Part shown: piece after piece, positions 10,656-23,170 of the stretch
Layout: every line of letters begins with the position of its first letter
How positions within the stretch are numbered: position 1 is the stretch's first letter
Assembly: GCF_009755355.1 (NCBI RefSeq)
Contig: NZ_WQLB01000004.1
Location: 62,001 to 126,000, forward strand
DNA: 64,000 bases
Direction of reading: 5' to 3'
DNA from: Deinococcus arboris
Lineage (GTDB): Bacteria > Deinococcota > Deinococci > Deinococcales > Deinococcaceae
Notes under the pieces: generated by a model
What the model saw: the letters and a program-made list of their open reading frames with translations, nothing else
The model's database searches: none
Told to the model about the DNA's origin: nothing
Made by a program: the position numbers and the translations under genes

Positions 10656-11375
10656 TGGTTCGCGGCCGGTGGTCAGCCACTGCGCTTCATGGTCACCAGC
10701 TCCGGCCGGACCGTGCTCTCTGGCCCAGGCTGCGGCGGCCTGAACGTCGTAAGCCACGCGGCGAAACTCGGGCGTCCATCCACCGGCCCGGCGGGTCAGC
10801 AGCACCCAGCGGGCCAGTGGCAGCCCATCTTTCTGGCGCGAGACGGGGCCGGCATTGATCACCGTGACCCCGTCCACCACCGTCAGCATTTCGCGGTGGG
10901 TGTGGCCCACAATGCACAGGCGTCCGCCTGCCTCGTGGGTGAATCCGACCAGCCGCTCCCGCACTTCGGCGAAGTGAACTGGGCGGGTGTGCAAGCCTTC
11001 CGTGGTCAGCATCAGGGCTTCCCAGGGACTAAGAGGACTGCCATGGGCCAGCCGGACTTCGCCGTCTGCTATGTCCAGAAAGGTGGGCAGAGCGGCCAGG
11101 GTCTCTCCTAACTCAGCAGGCAACTGTGGGCAGAGCCAAGCACGGGTCTCGTCCTTTCCGGCTCTCATTCCGGCCACGCGCTCATCGGTGTTACCGCGTA
11201 CGCTGGGCGGGGCGTACTCCTGTTGCAGAGCCCAGGCGCGGGCTGGGTCGGAAAAGCCCCACACGGTATCGCCCAGGTTGTAGGTGGCGTCCGGCGCCTC
11301 AGCGTGAATGTCGGCCAGCACCGCCTCCAGGGCAAAGGCGTTGCCATGTACGTCGCTCAGAACAGCCAGGCGCAC
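10653..11375 (-). CDS. Calcineurin-like metallophosphoesterase (YfcE/MJ0936 type)
   Basis: A 240-residue cytoplasmic phosphoesterase with the full dimetal motif set: SDVHGN (7-12), GD in NLGDTVWG, GNTDE, the single His of LAHGS, and GHTHRE plus NAGPVS near the C-terminus. Family members hydrolyse phosphodiesters or small phosphomonoesters, but the substrate is not predictable. It is the last gene of a minus-strand run that starts with leuA. Its start is 2 nt from the stop of the preceding membrane-protein gene, so the two are probably co-transcribed. Confidence 0.88.
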   Translation of the reverse strand: MRLAVLSDVHGNAFALEAVLADIHAEAPDATYNLGDTVWGFSDPARAWALQQEYAPPSVRGNTDERVAGMRAGKDETRAWLCPQLPAELGETLAALPTFLDIADGEVRLAHGSPLSPWEALMLTTEGLHTRPVHFAEVRERLVGFTHEAGGRLCIVGHTHREMLTVVDGVTVINAGPVSRQKDGLPLARWVLLTRRAGGWTPEFRRVAYDVQAAAAWAREHGPAGAGDHEAQWLTTGREP

Positions 11376-11377
11376 CG

Positions 11378-11749
11378 TCAGGCGCCCTTGGCCGGGCGGC
11401 GAATGGCTGCGAACAGCAGCGAGAGCAGCGCCAGGGTCACCACATAGGAAATCAGGGCGGCGGCCAGATCGAAATTGGGCTTCAGGGCGTCGCTAGAGAG
11501 CTTGTAAATGGCAAACGGCACTGCCCAGCCCAGGGCGAACAGCCCGGCGCGATGCAGGAAATTGCGCGTGGTCGCCGCCTGCGGAAAGTAGTACATGGGC
11601 AGCAGCATGGCGGGCAGCAGCAGCAACTGGGCCAGATAGAACCAGACGGGAATGTTGGGCAGCCCGTGGTCCAGCGCCACGAAGACGATATTCAGCAGGC
11701 CAATCAAGGCGCCTGCGATGAGGGCCGTTCGGAGGAGCAGAGGATTCAC
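11378..11749 (-). CDS. Four-helix integral membrane protein, unknown function
   Basis: A 123-residue protein consisting almost entirely of four hydrophobic segments (about 5-27, 34-52, 66-84 and 95-115), with a short basic C-terminus RRPAKG. No functional motif is recognised. It sits 45 nt downstream of the phosphatase-like gene and directly upstream of the metallophosphoesterase. Confidence 0.7.
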   Translation of the reverse strand: MNPLLLRTALIAGALIGLLNIVFVALDHGLPNIPVWFYLAQLLLLPAMLLPMYYFPQAATTRNFLHRAGLFALGWAVPFAIYKLSSDALKPNFDLAAALISYVVTLALLSLLFAAIRRPAKGA

Positions 11750-11794
11750 CCCGCTATGCTGCCACGCCGAAGGAAAAAAGACCGTTGCCCACCC

Positions 11795-12157
11795 TTAAGT
11801 GGCTTGGTCTGGTCGCGGGGAGAGTGCGGCCAGGCGAGCAGGCACGCGGTCCAGCAACAGGGTCACCAGCTCTGAAGCCATGAACTCGTAGTCATCGGGA
11901 ATCCCCAGCGTCACGATGCGGTCATCCGGCAGCGCGCCCCGGAACTGCCCGCGCACAACATCCCGGTGGCGTTTTTGCATACACACAGCGGCGTCGGCCC
12001 ATTCCAACACATCACGGGTCAGCGGCGTCAGCGCGTCCCGGTTGGTTCCGGCCGACGCCACTTCCCAGCCCGCTGTGTCGCGAAACAGGACCTCGGCGGT
12101 GAGGCTTCTCAGCTTGTTCTGGGTGCAGATAAACACCACGCGCAGAGGCCGCGTCAC
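11795..12157 (-). CDS. Low-molecular-weight protein-tyrosine-phosphatase-like protein
   Basis: A 120-residue protein with the Cys-x5-Arg phosphate-binding loop C11-TQNKL-R17-S near the N-terminus after a beta strand, as in LMW-PTP and arsenate-reductase folds. The typical DP general-acid loop is less clear (the region around IPDDYEF is the candidate). GTG 12157 was chosen because it overlaps the stop of the upstream ABM-domain gene (GTGA). The longer frame upstream would overlap that gene extensively. It could dephosphorylate protein tyrosine or arginine, or be a divergent non-protein phosphatase. Confidence 0.8.
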   Translation of the reverse strand: MTRPLRVVFICTQNKLRSLTAEVLFRDTAGWEVASAGTNRDALTPLTRDVLEWADAAVCMQKRHRDVVRGQFRGALPDDRIVTLGIPDDYEFMASELVTLLLDRVPARLAALSPRPDQAT

Positions 12158-12473
12158 AGAGCAACATCCACGAAATGCTCGACTGTCGGGAAGGGATCGT
12201 AGAAATGGTGCAGGAGTGTCCGCCACCGCTGATAGTCAGGACTGCCCCGAAAGCAAACCGTATGGGCCTCCAAGCTCTCCCACCACACCAGCAAGACGTA
12301 ATGGTGGTCCGCCCCTAGGCACCGCTGCAACGTGTGCCGAAGGTAGCCCGGCATAGACGAGATGATCGTCTGCGCCTCGGCAAACGCCGCTTCAAATTCG
12401 GTGGTGAGGCCTGGCCGAATATCCAGCAGAGCCACCTCCAGCACGGGTCCGCACCCGGGGACAGCGTCATCCA

Positions 12474-12474
<1 letters not shown>
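12154..12474 (-). CDS. Antibiotic-biosynthesis-monooxygenase (ABM) domain protein
   Basis: A 106-residue single-domain protein with the dimeric alpha/beta barrel pattern: VLEVALLDIRPGLTTEFEAAFAEAQ, then SMPGYLRHTLQRCLGADHHYVLLVWWESLEAHTVCFRGSPDYQRW. Such proteins act as cofactor-free monooxygenases, haem-degrading enzymes or quinol-binding proteins. The activity here is undetermined. It is translationally coupled to leuA (TAATG, 1-nt overlap) and to the phosphatase-like gene downstream, so it is expressed with leucine biosynthesis. Confidence 0.8.
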
Positions 12475-14021
<1,547 letters not shown>

Positions 14022-14049
14022 GGGGGAACTCCTGTGAGGGGAAGCAAGG

Positions 14050-14078
14050 AAAACCCCCGGAGGGGTGTCCTCCGGGGG
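14050..14078 (-). terminator. leuA attenuator hairpin
   Basis: A perfect 10-bp stem (CCCCCGGAGG / CCTCCGGGGG) with a 5-nt loop, followed on the minus strand by TTTT. It lies between the leader peptide and leuA rather than after a gene. The 5' arm CCGGAGG is also complementary to CCTCCGG inside the leader ORF (14114-14120), giving a possible alternative pairing. Confidence 0.8.
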
Positions 14079-14105
14079 CTGGGGTCGGCACGTCTTGCTG
14101 GCCGC

Positions 14106-14150
14106 TCACTCCACCGGAGGAACGCCAAGAAGAAGGCCGAATGTGAACAT
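14106..14150 (-). CDS. leu operon leader peptide
   Basis: A 14-codon ORF, MFTFGLLLGVPPVE, with three consecutive Leu codons, all CTT, which is otherwise rare in this G/C-ending genome. The stop lies 27 nt before the attenuator stem. This is the arrangement of amino-acid attenuation: when leucyl-tRNA is scarce the ribosome stalls on the CTT run and changes which hairpin forms. A TACGCT box lies 6 nt upstream of the ATG, and a TGAGG sequence is also present. It is too short for standard gene callers. Confidence 0.75.
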   Translation of the reverse strand: MFTFGLLLGVPPVE

Positions 14151-14228
14151 GGCCTCAGCGTAAGGGGCAGGCACCGAGGCCGGGGCAGGTTGTCTAATGC
14201 AAACGCTCGTTTGGGAAACCAGACAGCA

Positions 14229-14254
14229 CAAACCCCCGCCTTCTCCAGCGGGGG
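14229..14254 (-). terminator. Terminator after ilvC
   Basis: A 7-bp CCCCCGC / GCGGGGG stem with a short loop, followed by TTTG on the minus strand, 18 nt past the ilvC stop. It separates ilvC from the leuA unit. Confidence 0.7.
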
Positions 14255-14272
14255 CCTGCGACGAGAAGCGAC

Positions 14273-15283
14273 TTAAACTTCCAGCGCCTTTTTGTTGATA
14301 AAGGGCATCTTCTCCCGCAGTTCCTTGCCCACGACTTCCAGCGTGTGGTCGCGCATCTTGCCGCGCTGCTCTTCCATGTAGGGAAAGCCGCTTTCGGCGT
14401 CGGCGATGAAGCGCTCGGCAAACTTGCCCGCCTGAATATCGCCCAGTACCCGGCCCATCTCGGCCTTGGTCTCGGCAGTGATGATACGCGGCCCGGTCAC
14501 GTAATCGCCGAACTCGGCCGTGTTGGAGATGGAGTGGCGCATGCCTTCAAAGCCCTTCTCGTAAATAAGGTCCACGATCAACTTGACCTCGTGCAGGGTC
14601 TCAAAGTAGGCGATTTCGGGTTGGTAGCCCGCTTCCACCAACGTTTCAAAACCCGCCTGAATCAGGTGGGTCACGCCGCCGCATAGCACGCTCTGCTCAC
14701 CGAACAGGTCGGTTTCAGTTTCTTCCTTAAAGGTGGTTTCCAGCACGCCCGCACGGGTACAGCCGATGCCGCGCGCGTAGGCCAGGGCGATCTCGCGCGC
14801 TTGCCCCGTGGCGTCCTGGGCCACGGCGAAAATGCCGGGCATCCCAGCGCCGTCGGCGTAGACCCGGCGCAGCATGTGGCCAGGACCCTTGGGCGCCACC
14901 AGAAACACGTCCACCCCAGCAGGCGGCGTGATGCGCCCAAAGTGAACATTAAAGCCGTGACCAAAAGCCAGCGCTTTGCCGTCTGCGAGGTGAGGGGCGA
15001 TGCTCTGGTCGTAAACGCCCGGCTGCTGCTCGTCAGGAATCAGCAGCATGACCACATCGGCTTCTGCTGTGGCGTCCTCAATGCTGGCCACGCGCAGACC
15101 TGCCTGCTCGGCCTTGGCCCGGCTGGCCGAGCCTTCCCGCAGGCCTACCACCACGTTAAAGCCGCTGTCGCGCAGGTTCTGGGCGTGGGCGTGCGCCTGG
15201 GACCCGTAGCCGATGATGGCAATTAGCTTGTGTTCGATAGGGGCGGTGGATACGTCGCGGTCGTAATACATCGTTGCAGCCAT
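14273..15283 (-). CDS. ilvC: Ketol-acid reductoisomerase
   Basis: A 336-residue class I enzyme that isomerises and reduces acetohydroxy acids in isoleucine and valine synthesis, using NAD(P)H and Mg2+. The N-terminal Rossmann domain has [18 protein letters not shown]. The C-terminal knotted helical domain carries the metal-binding acidic residues in [18 protein letters not shown] and [19 protein letters not shown]. The length is normal. The start [10 protein letters not shown] has a TAGGAG ribosome-binding site. It does not directly continue the ilvBN transcript, because a plus-strand gene occupies the 330-nt gap, so it likely has its own promoter there. Confidence 0.97.
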   Translation of the reverse strand: MAATMYYDRDVSTAPIEHKLIAIIGYGSQAHAHAQNLRDSGFNVVVGLREGSASRAKAEQAGLRVASIEDATAEADVVMLLIPDEQQPGVYDQSIAPHLADGKALAFGHGFNVHFGRITPPAGVDVFLVAPKGPGHMLRRVYADGAGMPGIFAVAQDATGQAREIALAYARGIGCTRAGVLETTFKEETETDLFGEQSVLCGGVTHLIQAGFETLVEAGYQPEIAYFETLHEVKLIVDLIYEKGFEGMRHSISNTAEFGDYVTGPRIITAETKAEMGRVLGDIQAGKFAERFIADAESGFPYMEEQRGKMRDHTLEVVGKELREKMPFINKKALEV

Positions 15284-15304
15284 TGGGGGATTCTCCTACA
15301 AAAC

Positions 15305-15601
15305 GTGAATTGGGTGGGATTGTGGGCTAGGCGAAAGGTCAGACTGACCGTATATGGACAGGAGCAGCGCCCTCGCAGTTCGGATGGAGGTCTTCTGGAC
15401 GCCGACCAGCCCGAGCAGGGTCATGACTTTGAAGCGTGGGCAGAGGCGGCGGGGCTGGACCTGGAGGCCCTCAGCAACGAGGGCTGCGGGTGCTGCGTGG
15501 ATATCTACACCTTGGAGACCACCTCGGAATTGGCATTGGCGCTGGACACTGCGCTGAGAGGGATGGGCACCGCTGCTGGGTTGTCCCCCGACCCGACCTG
15601 A
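15305..15601 (+). CDS. Small hypothetical protein, antisense between ilvN and ilvC
   Basis: An open frame of about 98 residues whose C-terminal two-thirds looks strongly coding (FEAWAEAAGLDLEALSNEG, the cysteine cluster CGCC, then VDIYTLETTSELALALDTAL). The start is uncertain: GTG 15305 and GTG 15314 are both possible, and no clear ribosome-binding site was found. No family is recognised. Its position, opposite to the amino-acid genes and converging with ilvN (12 nt apart), is unusual. The alternative that it is a non-coding shadow is less likely because nothing is encoded on the other strand here. Confidence 0.5.
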   Translation: MNWVGLWARRKVRLTVYGQEQRPRSSDGGLLDADQPEQGHDFEAWAEAAGLDLEALSNEGCGCCVDIYTLETTSELALALDTALRGMGTAAGLSPDPT

Positions 15602-15613
15602 GCAGGCCTTCCC

Positions 15614-16200
15614 TCAAAAGACATTCGGCACTTCGCGGGCCCGCTCTTCACGGGGTTCGACTTGCAGGGCCGGCTGCAGCGCCTGGGTTTCGCCGGCGTA
15701 GACATGCGTGGGAATGTCGGCGTTGCTGCCGCGTGTCAGGGCGATGCGGCCGGTGCGCATGGTTTCCAGAATGCCGAAGGGCCGCATCTGCTCGATAAAG
15801 GCCGTGATCTTGCCCTCGTCGCCCGTCACTTCAAAGGTCAGGGCGTGGCGCCCCACATCCACAATGCGGCTGCGGAAATCCTCGGCAATCTGGCGCACCT
15901 CCACACGGCTCTCGGGCGTGATGGCCACCTTGACCAGCACCAGTTCACGGTCCACGTACTTCTCAAGGCCGTGATCGATGATCTTGACCACATCGTGCAG
16001 CTTTTCGAGCTGGCGCATGGCCTGTTCCACCACGCCCCGGTCGCCACTGACCACGATGGTCATGCGCGAGACGCCGGGATGCTCGGTGGCGCCCACCGAC
16101 AGGCTCTTGATGTTGTAACCCCGGCGGCCAAACAGCGCCGTGATGCGGGTCAGCACACGCGGTTCGTCGCGCACCAGCAGAGACAGCAAGTGGTCGGGGG

Positions 16201-16204
<4 letters not shown>
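15614..16204 (-). CDS. ilvN: Acetolactate synthase regulatory (small) subunit
   Basis: A 196-residue regulatory subunit that binds valine and confers feedback inhibition on IlvB. An N-terminal ACT domain (about 4-75, LLSLLVRDEPRVLTRITALFGRRGYNIKSLSVG) is followed by the ALS small-subunit C-terminal domain (about 85-165). The ATG overlaps the ilvB stop by 4 nt (ATGA), giving coupled synthesis of the two subunits. The last 30 residues are an extra, poorly conserved tail. Confidence 0.95.
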
Positions 16205-17946
<1,742 letters not shown>

Positions 17947-17979
17947 AGTGATCTCCTCTGCTGCCGCAAACCTGAACCT

Positions 17980-18007
17980 GAAAACCCCCCGCCTGGTGGG
18001 GCGGGGG
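17980..18007 (-). terminator. ilvBN attenuator hairpin
   Basis: A perfect 9-bp stem (CCCCCCGCC / GGCGGGGGG) with a 6-nt loop, then TTTT on the minus strand. It lies 20 nt after the leader-peptide stop and 33 nt before ilvB, so it acts on an upstream-initiated transcript. Confidence 0.8.
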
Positions 18008-18027
18008 GTGCGAAGGGGCGGTGACGC

Positions 18028-18081
18028 CTAGCCTCGGATGCCCCCGATGCTAAGAATTACCACCACGATCTTCGCGCTCAT
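18028..18081 (-). CDS. ilv operon leader peptide
   Basis: A 17-codon ORF, MSAKIVVVILSIGGIRG, of which eight codons are Ile, Val or Leu (IVVVIL is consecutive). These are the end products of the downstream genes. The stop lies just upstream of the attenuator hairpin. The ATG is 7 nt downstream of a TATGGT -10 box, so the leader peptide itself appears to be translated from a leaderless transcript. This is the expected arrangement for attenuation by charged tRNA-Ile, -Val and -Leu. Confidence 0.8.
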   Translation of the reverse strand: MSAKIVVVILSIGGIRG

Positions 18082-18088
18082 GGCTTCC

Positions 18089-18116
18089 ACCATAGGGGGC
18101 GCTGGGCGGGGGTCAA
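18089..18116 (-). promoter_or_regulatory. ilvBN promoter
   Basis: TTGACC (18116-18111), a 16-nt spacer, then TATGGT (18094-18089) on the minus strand. Initiation 6-7 nt downstream would fall at the leader-peptide ATG. Confidence 0.7.
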
Positions 18117-18235
18117 GCGGGCGCGTCTAGACCGCCTGGCGTTCCGGCGTGAGGAACAAACGGGCGTTCGTGAGGCAGACAGGCATCAACAAAGAGCGGC
18201 GAGGTCTCCCCCACCGCCCTCTCCTTGGCCCGCGT

Positions 18236-19930
18236 TCAGCTTCTGGGCCCCGTCTCGTACACCGCCTGCCAGGGCTTGTAGACCGTCTTGACCTGATCGG
18301 TGCGAATGGCGCCGCCCTGCTTGATGGTGCGGGTGATGTAGAGGCTGTAGCCGTCGGCCGCCCAGTCCACCTGCCGCACCGTTCCAGGCCGCAGGTTGAC
18401 ATTCACGACGTAACGCGGCGCCGGGTGCCCGATACGCGAGGTGATGGTCGCCGCGCTGACATTCACGGTGCGGGCCGGCTTGACGCCCCACACCTGCACC
18501 TCCAGGGTGCTGGTGGCGTTGTTGTTGATCGTCTTGACCAGAATGGGCGCCGCCGTGTCATTTTTCAGTTTCAGGTCCAGGCCAGGGTCGTACACAGCGG
18601 CCTCAAACCCCACCTGCGGCTCGTAGTAGCCCACACGGTAAGAATGCTGGTTGCGTTCAATGACCGGCAGGCCTGCCTGGTACAGAGCGCGGAAGACGGT
18701 GGTGCTGACCTGACACACGCCCCCACCCAGCCCGTCCACCGTACGCCCACCGCTGATAATCAGGCCGCCCACAAAGCCGTTTTGCGGGGTAATTCCGCCC
18801 AGCGCGTTTAGGAAGCTGAAAACCTCGCCGGCTGGCACCACAGCGCCGTTGATCTTGGCGGCGGCGTTGGCGACGTTCGTGCGCCGGGCGACACTGCTGC
18901 CGTAGTAGGTGCTCTTGCCCACAGCAATCAGTTCCAGCTGATCGGCGGCCGGCAGGTCGGCCAGGGTCAGGGTCGGCTGCTCGACTTTACTGGGAAAGAC
19001 CGCTGTTTTGACCGCTGGATCCAGCACCTGCTTGCGGAACAGGGCGTAAGCAGCGGCGCGGTTGGTTACCCGGCCAGCCTTTTCCTTGGCTTTGACCAGT
19101 TTGCCGCCCTGCAACACGTAACGGGCATTCTGGGCCGGGCGGTCAATGGCGGCCGTCAGCGTGCCAAAAGCGCGCTTGAGGGTCTCTTCGTCGGGAACGA
19201 TGCCGCTTTCACGCACCCAGTACAGGTTGGCAACCTGCAAGGCGGTCAGGGCGGCGGCGCGGTCAGTGCCGTCCAGCGTGACGGTAAAGGGACGGTTCAG
19301 GGCGTTGCCCCGCTCAATGTGGGCCTGTAGAGCGGCGGCGGTATAGGTGGCCGCCCACTCCTTGACCGGCACCGCCAGAGCGGTGAGGGCCGGGTTGGCG
19401 GCGTAGGTGGCCGCCGCCCCCTTCACGTCGGCCTGTCGGCCGGGGGTATCGGGCCTGACCGCGTACTTCTTGGTGGCCTTGTCGAAGAACACGGCGGCGT
19501 TTTTTGGCTGCGTGTTGAGGCCAGCAGTCAGGGTGCCCAGGGTCCGGGCGGCCTGAGTCGCGTCCACCTTCACGGCCAGGGGAATGTTCTGCCTGGGGGC
19601 CTGTCCCACCAGCGCCTGTACCTTTTGCAGCAGGCTACGCGCCGCTGTGGCCTCCTGCGCCTGCCGGAGGCTGCCCTCCAGGTCGGCACGCCAGCCCAGC
19701 CGCTCGGCGCCAACGGTCCAGACGTTCGTGCCAGCCCGCACCTGCACCTGTGGCGCGGCCGCCTGGGCTGCCAGCGCCGTGCGCGCCGCTTCAGTTGTGA
19801 GCCCGCCCACCTCAAGCCCTGCAATGCTCAAACCAGGGGCCAGCGTGACCCCCGGCTGCGCCGCCACACCCACCGCGAGCGCTCCTCCCAGGAGCGTCGC
19901 TGCCGTCAGTCCTGCCACCCAGCGCTTCAT
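18236..19930 (-). CDS. VanW-family secreted protein
   Basis: A 564-residue exported protein. The signal peptide (MKRWVAGLTAATLLGGALAVGVAAQ) is followed by repeated modules resembling the YoaR/peptidoglycan-binding-4 type (LSIAGLEVGGLTTEAARTAL, then WRADLEGSLRQAQ). The C-terminal VanW domain (about 345-480) contains STYYGSSVARRTNVANAA, GEVFSFLNALGGITPQNGF, GGGVCQVSTTVFRALYQAGLP and ERNQHSYRVGYYEPQVG. Family members are tied to the cell wall, but the biochemical activity is unknown. A TACACT box plus GGGAGG precede the ATG. It stands alone, and a terminator-like CG-rich stretch follows. Confidence 0.88.
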   Translation of the reverse strand: MKRWVAGLTAATLLGGALAVGVAAQPGVTLAPGLSIAGLEVGGLTTEAARTALAAQAAAPQVQVRAGTNVWTVGAERLGWRADLEGSLRQAQEATAARSLLQKVQALVGQAPRQNIPLAVKVDATQAARTLGTLTAGLNTQPKNAAVFFDKATKKYAVRPDTPGRQADVKGAAATYAANPALTALAVPVKEWAATYTAAALQAHIERGNALNRPFTVTLDGTDRAAALTALQVANLYWVRESGIVPDEETLKRAFGTLTAAIDRPAQNARYVLQGGKLVKAKEKAGRVTNRAAAYALFRKQVLDPAVKTAVFPSKVEQPTLTLADLPAADQLELIAVGKSTYYGSSVARRTNVANAAAKINGAVVPAGEVFSFLNALGGITPQNGFVGGLIISGGRTVDGLGGGVCQVSTTVFRALYQAGLPVIERNQHSYRVGYYEPQVGFEAAVYDPGLDLKLKNDTAAPILVKTINNNATSTLEVQVWGVKPARTVNVSAATITSRIGHPAPRYVVNVNLRPGTVRQVDWAADGYSLYITRTIKQGGAIRTDQVKTVYKPWQAVYETGPRS

Positions 19931-20243
19931 CGCCTCCCAGTGTAAGGAAGTTCACGAGTGCGCGATTGCAGAAACCGCACGTTCGGCCGAACTGTCCAGC
20001 TTCATGAAGACGTGCATCAGGTTGAGCCGGGGGCCGTGAGCCACAGGCGAGCCAACTTCCGAACATGGTTTAGAGTTGAACTGACTGGAAGGGCACGCAG
20101 AGTTGCGGCGCAAACCAGAACAGCGCCGCAGCCGAGAAAGCAAAGAAACGGATTACTGGAAATTGGCCTTGCACTGGGGAACTCTTCCCAGCTGTTCTAG
20201 AAACGGACAGTAGCCGCGTGGGACAGGTGCAGCAGCACAGCAA
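19931..20243. other. Intergenic stretch, nothing recognised
   Basis: This holds the vanW-gene -10 box (TACACT) at its left end and otherwise no coding or structural signal I can support. Frames here translate to implausible Cys/Arg-rich strings. Confidence 0.5.
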
Positions 20244-20275
20244 AAGGGGGACGGCCACCCGACCGTCCCCCTTCC
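20244..20275 (-). terminator. Terminator after the LysJ/ArgD-type gene
   Basis: A 9-bp stem (GGGGGACGG / CCGTCCCCC) followed by TTTT on the minus strand, 13 nt past the stop. Confidence 0.8.
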
Positions 20276-20287
20276 CAACACGCCTGC

Positions 20288-21535
<1,248 letters not shown>

Positions 21536-21659
21536 GTATGGGTCTCCTGTGTAGGTGAATGGGGAGAGAAAGGCGGGGGCAGCCCCAGCCGGGGCCAGCC
21601 AGCGCCTTCAGTGTAGAGGGAAGAACCGGGGCCGGGCGCCGCCGTGTCCAGCCGCCGCG

Positions 21660-22535
21660 CTACGCGGCAGCGGCCTTAGGCGTACGCGCCGGGCGGTTAA
21701 TCAGCAGCAGGCCGCCGAGCACCACCAACACCCCCAGCAGCGAGGTCAGGCCCACTGGCTCGCCCGCCAGCGCCCCCCAGAACAGGCCCCAGACTGGCAG
21801 CAGGTAGGTCACGGCTGTCAGCTGCGTGGCCGAGAGCCGCGAGAGCAGGCCGTAATACAGCAGGTAGGCCAGGCCGCTGCCCACCACGCCCAGCACGAGC
21901 AGGGCGCCCAGCGCGGTCAGGGTGATCGTGCCGGGCTGCGGCCCACTCAGCGCCACTGGTGTCAGCATCAGCGCCGAGAGCCCCAGCTGGGACAGGGCCA
22001 GGCCCACCGGATTCAGGCCCGACAGGGTGCGCTTGGCCACCGCCGTGGCGCAGGCGTAGCCCAGGCTGGCCGCCAGCAGCAGCGCCACCCCGAACAGGGT
22101 GGCGTGCCCACCGCTGACGCCGCCGCCCACCGTCAGCGCCACCCCGCCCAGACCCAGCAGCACGCCCGCCGCCACGCGCCCAGACAGCTGGGCGTCGCGC
22201 AGGCCCAGGCCAATCAGGAGGCTGAACAGCGGCGTGGTGGCGTTCAGGATGGCGGCGATGTTGGAACTGGTCGTCTGTTCGCCCCAGGCAAAGAACGACC
22301 AGGGAATGACGTTGTTCAGCAGTGCCACCAGCAGCAGCGGCTTCCAGAGGCGCAGGGGCGGCAGGACGTGACGCCCAATCAGCAGCGCCGCCAGCAGCAC
22401 CAGCGCCCCGAACACCGAGCGCCCCAGCGCCACCCAGGCCGGCGGAAAGACCTCGACACTCAGGCGGATCAGCAGAAAGGAAATCCCCCAGAAGGCAGAC
22501 AGGAGGCCCATTTGCAGGGCGTCGGCGCGGGTCAT
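21660..22535 (-). CDS. EamA/DMT-family transporter
   Basis: A 291-residue membrane protein with about ten hydrophobic segments in two EamA repeats. It has typical signatures such as LSAFWGISFLLIRLSVEVFPPAWVALGR and LNNVIPWSFFAWGEQTTSSNIAAILNATTPLFSLLIG. It probably exports a small metabolite or amino acid. ATG 22535 was chosen because it overlaps the preceding stop (ATGA). It is the third gene of a coupled set, GNAT - flavin-binding oxidase-like - transporter, which suggests handling of one compound under the divergent MocR regulator. Confidence 0.88.
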   Translation of the reverse strand: MTRADALQMGLLSAFWGISFLLIRLSVEVFPPAWVALGRSVFGALVLLAALLIGRHVLPPLRLWKPLLLVALLNNVIPWSFFAWGEQTTSSNIAAILNATTPLFSLLIGLGLRDAQLSGRVAAGVLLGLGGVALTVGGGVSGGHATLFGVALLLAASLGYACATAVAKRTLSGLNPVGLALSQLGLSALMLTPVALSGPQPGTITLTALGALLVLGVVGSGLAYLLYYGLLSRLSATQLTAVTYLLPVWGLFWGALAGEPVGLTSLLGVLVVLGGLLLINRPARTPKAAAA

Positions 22536-23170
22536 CGGGCGGCCTCTGCTGGACGGGGCCACGCCAGTTCGGGTGGCAGCGGAGGCCAGCCCTCTTCCTG
22601 AAGGGCCTGGTCAGCCCAGTTTTCCTTGCCGCTCCAGCGCTCGATGCTCAGGGCGTACACCGCCGTGCGCGCCAGGTCGCTGTCCAGAATGGGCCGGGTG
22701 TGCTGCCCTATCCGCAGCCCCGGAAAAACCCGTTCACTGAGGGTCGTCAGGGCGGCGCGGGCTTCTTCGGGGTCGGTCAGCACGCGCGCCTGGCCAAACA
22801 CGATGACCGAGCGGTACTGGACGCTCAGTTCCAGCGGCGAGGTGCTGGGGAGCAGCGCCCCAATCTCCGAGACCTCGAAGGTGGCCGGGTGGCCCTGCGC
22901 CGTGTTGGCCCGCAGCCGACCCACGACGTTGGTGTGGTACACGAGGTCACGCGAGTCTGGGCGGTAGGCGAAAGCCAGCGGCGTGACAAAGGGCCAGACC
23001 TGCCCGGTTTCGTCCTGGTACACCGTGGCCACCCGGCCCAGCGGGGCGCGCGTCAGCAGCGCCTCTATCCAGGCGTCATCCCGGCGGTTCTGCGGCCGGC
23101 GGCTGAGGCTGGGGTCGCGCTGGGCCGGGTCGTAGATGTTGACGCCGCCGGACCGCTGGGGACCAGTCAT
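22532..23170 (-). CDS. Pyridoxamine-5'-phosphate-oxidase-like FMN-binding protein
   Basis: A 212-residue split-barrel flavoprotein. DDAWIEALLTRAPLGRVATVYQDETGQVWPFVTPLAFAYRP, then LVYHTNVVGRLRANTAQGHPATFEVSEIG and YRSVIVFGQARVL follow the PNPOx/nitroimidazole-reductase-like pattern. The start MTGPQRSGG at 23170 overlaps the upstream stop (ATGA), so the longer frame is not needed. Members bind FMN, F420 or haem, and true PNP oxidase activity is not implied. Next to a MocR-type regulator (a PLP-binding class) a role in B6 or amine metabolism is plausible but unproven. Confidence 0.85.
   Translation of the reverse strand: MTGPQRSGGVNIYDPAQRDPSLSRRPQNRRDDAWIEALLTRAPLGRVATVYQDETGQVWPFVTPLAFAYRPDSRDLVYHTNVVGRLRANTAQGHPATFEVSEIGALLPSTSPLELSVQYRSVIVFGQARVLTDPEEARAALTTLSERVFPGLRIGQHTRPILDSDLARTAVYALSIERWSGKENWADQALQEEGWPPLPPELAWPRPAEAAR

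Noticed and set aside
12158..12226. Longer start for the phosphatase-like protein
   Set aside because: It would overlap the ABM gene by about 70 nt. GTG 12157 overlaps its stop by 4 nt.
19958..20258. Short ORFs between the vanW and aminotransferase genes
   Set aside because: Cys/Arg-rich, no ribosome-binding site, no coding bias.
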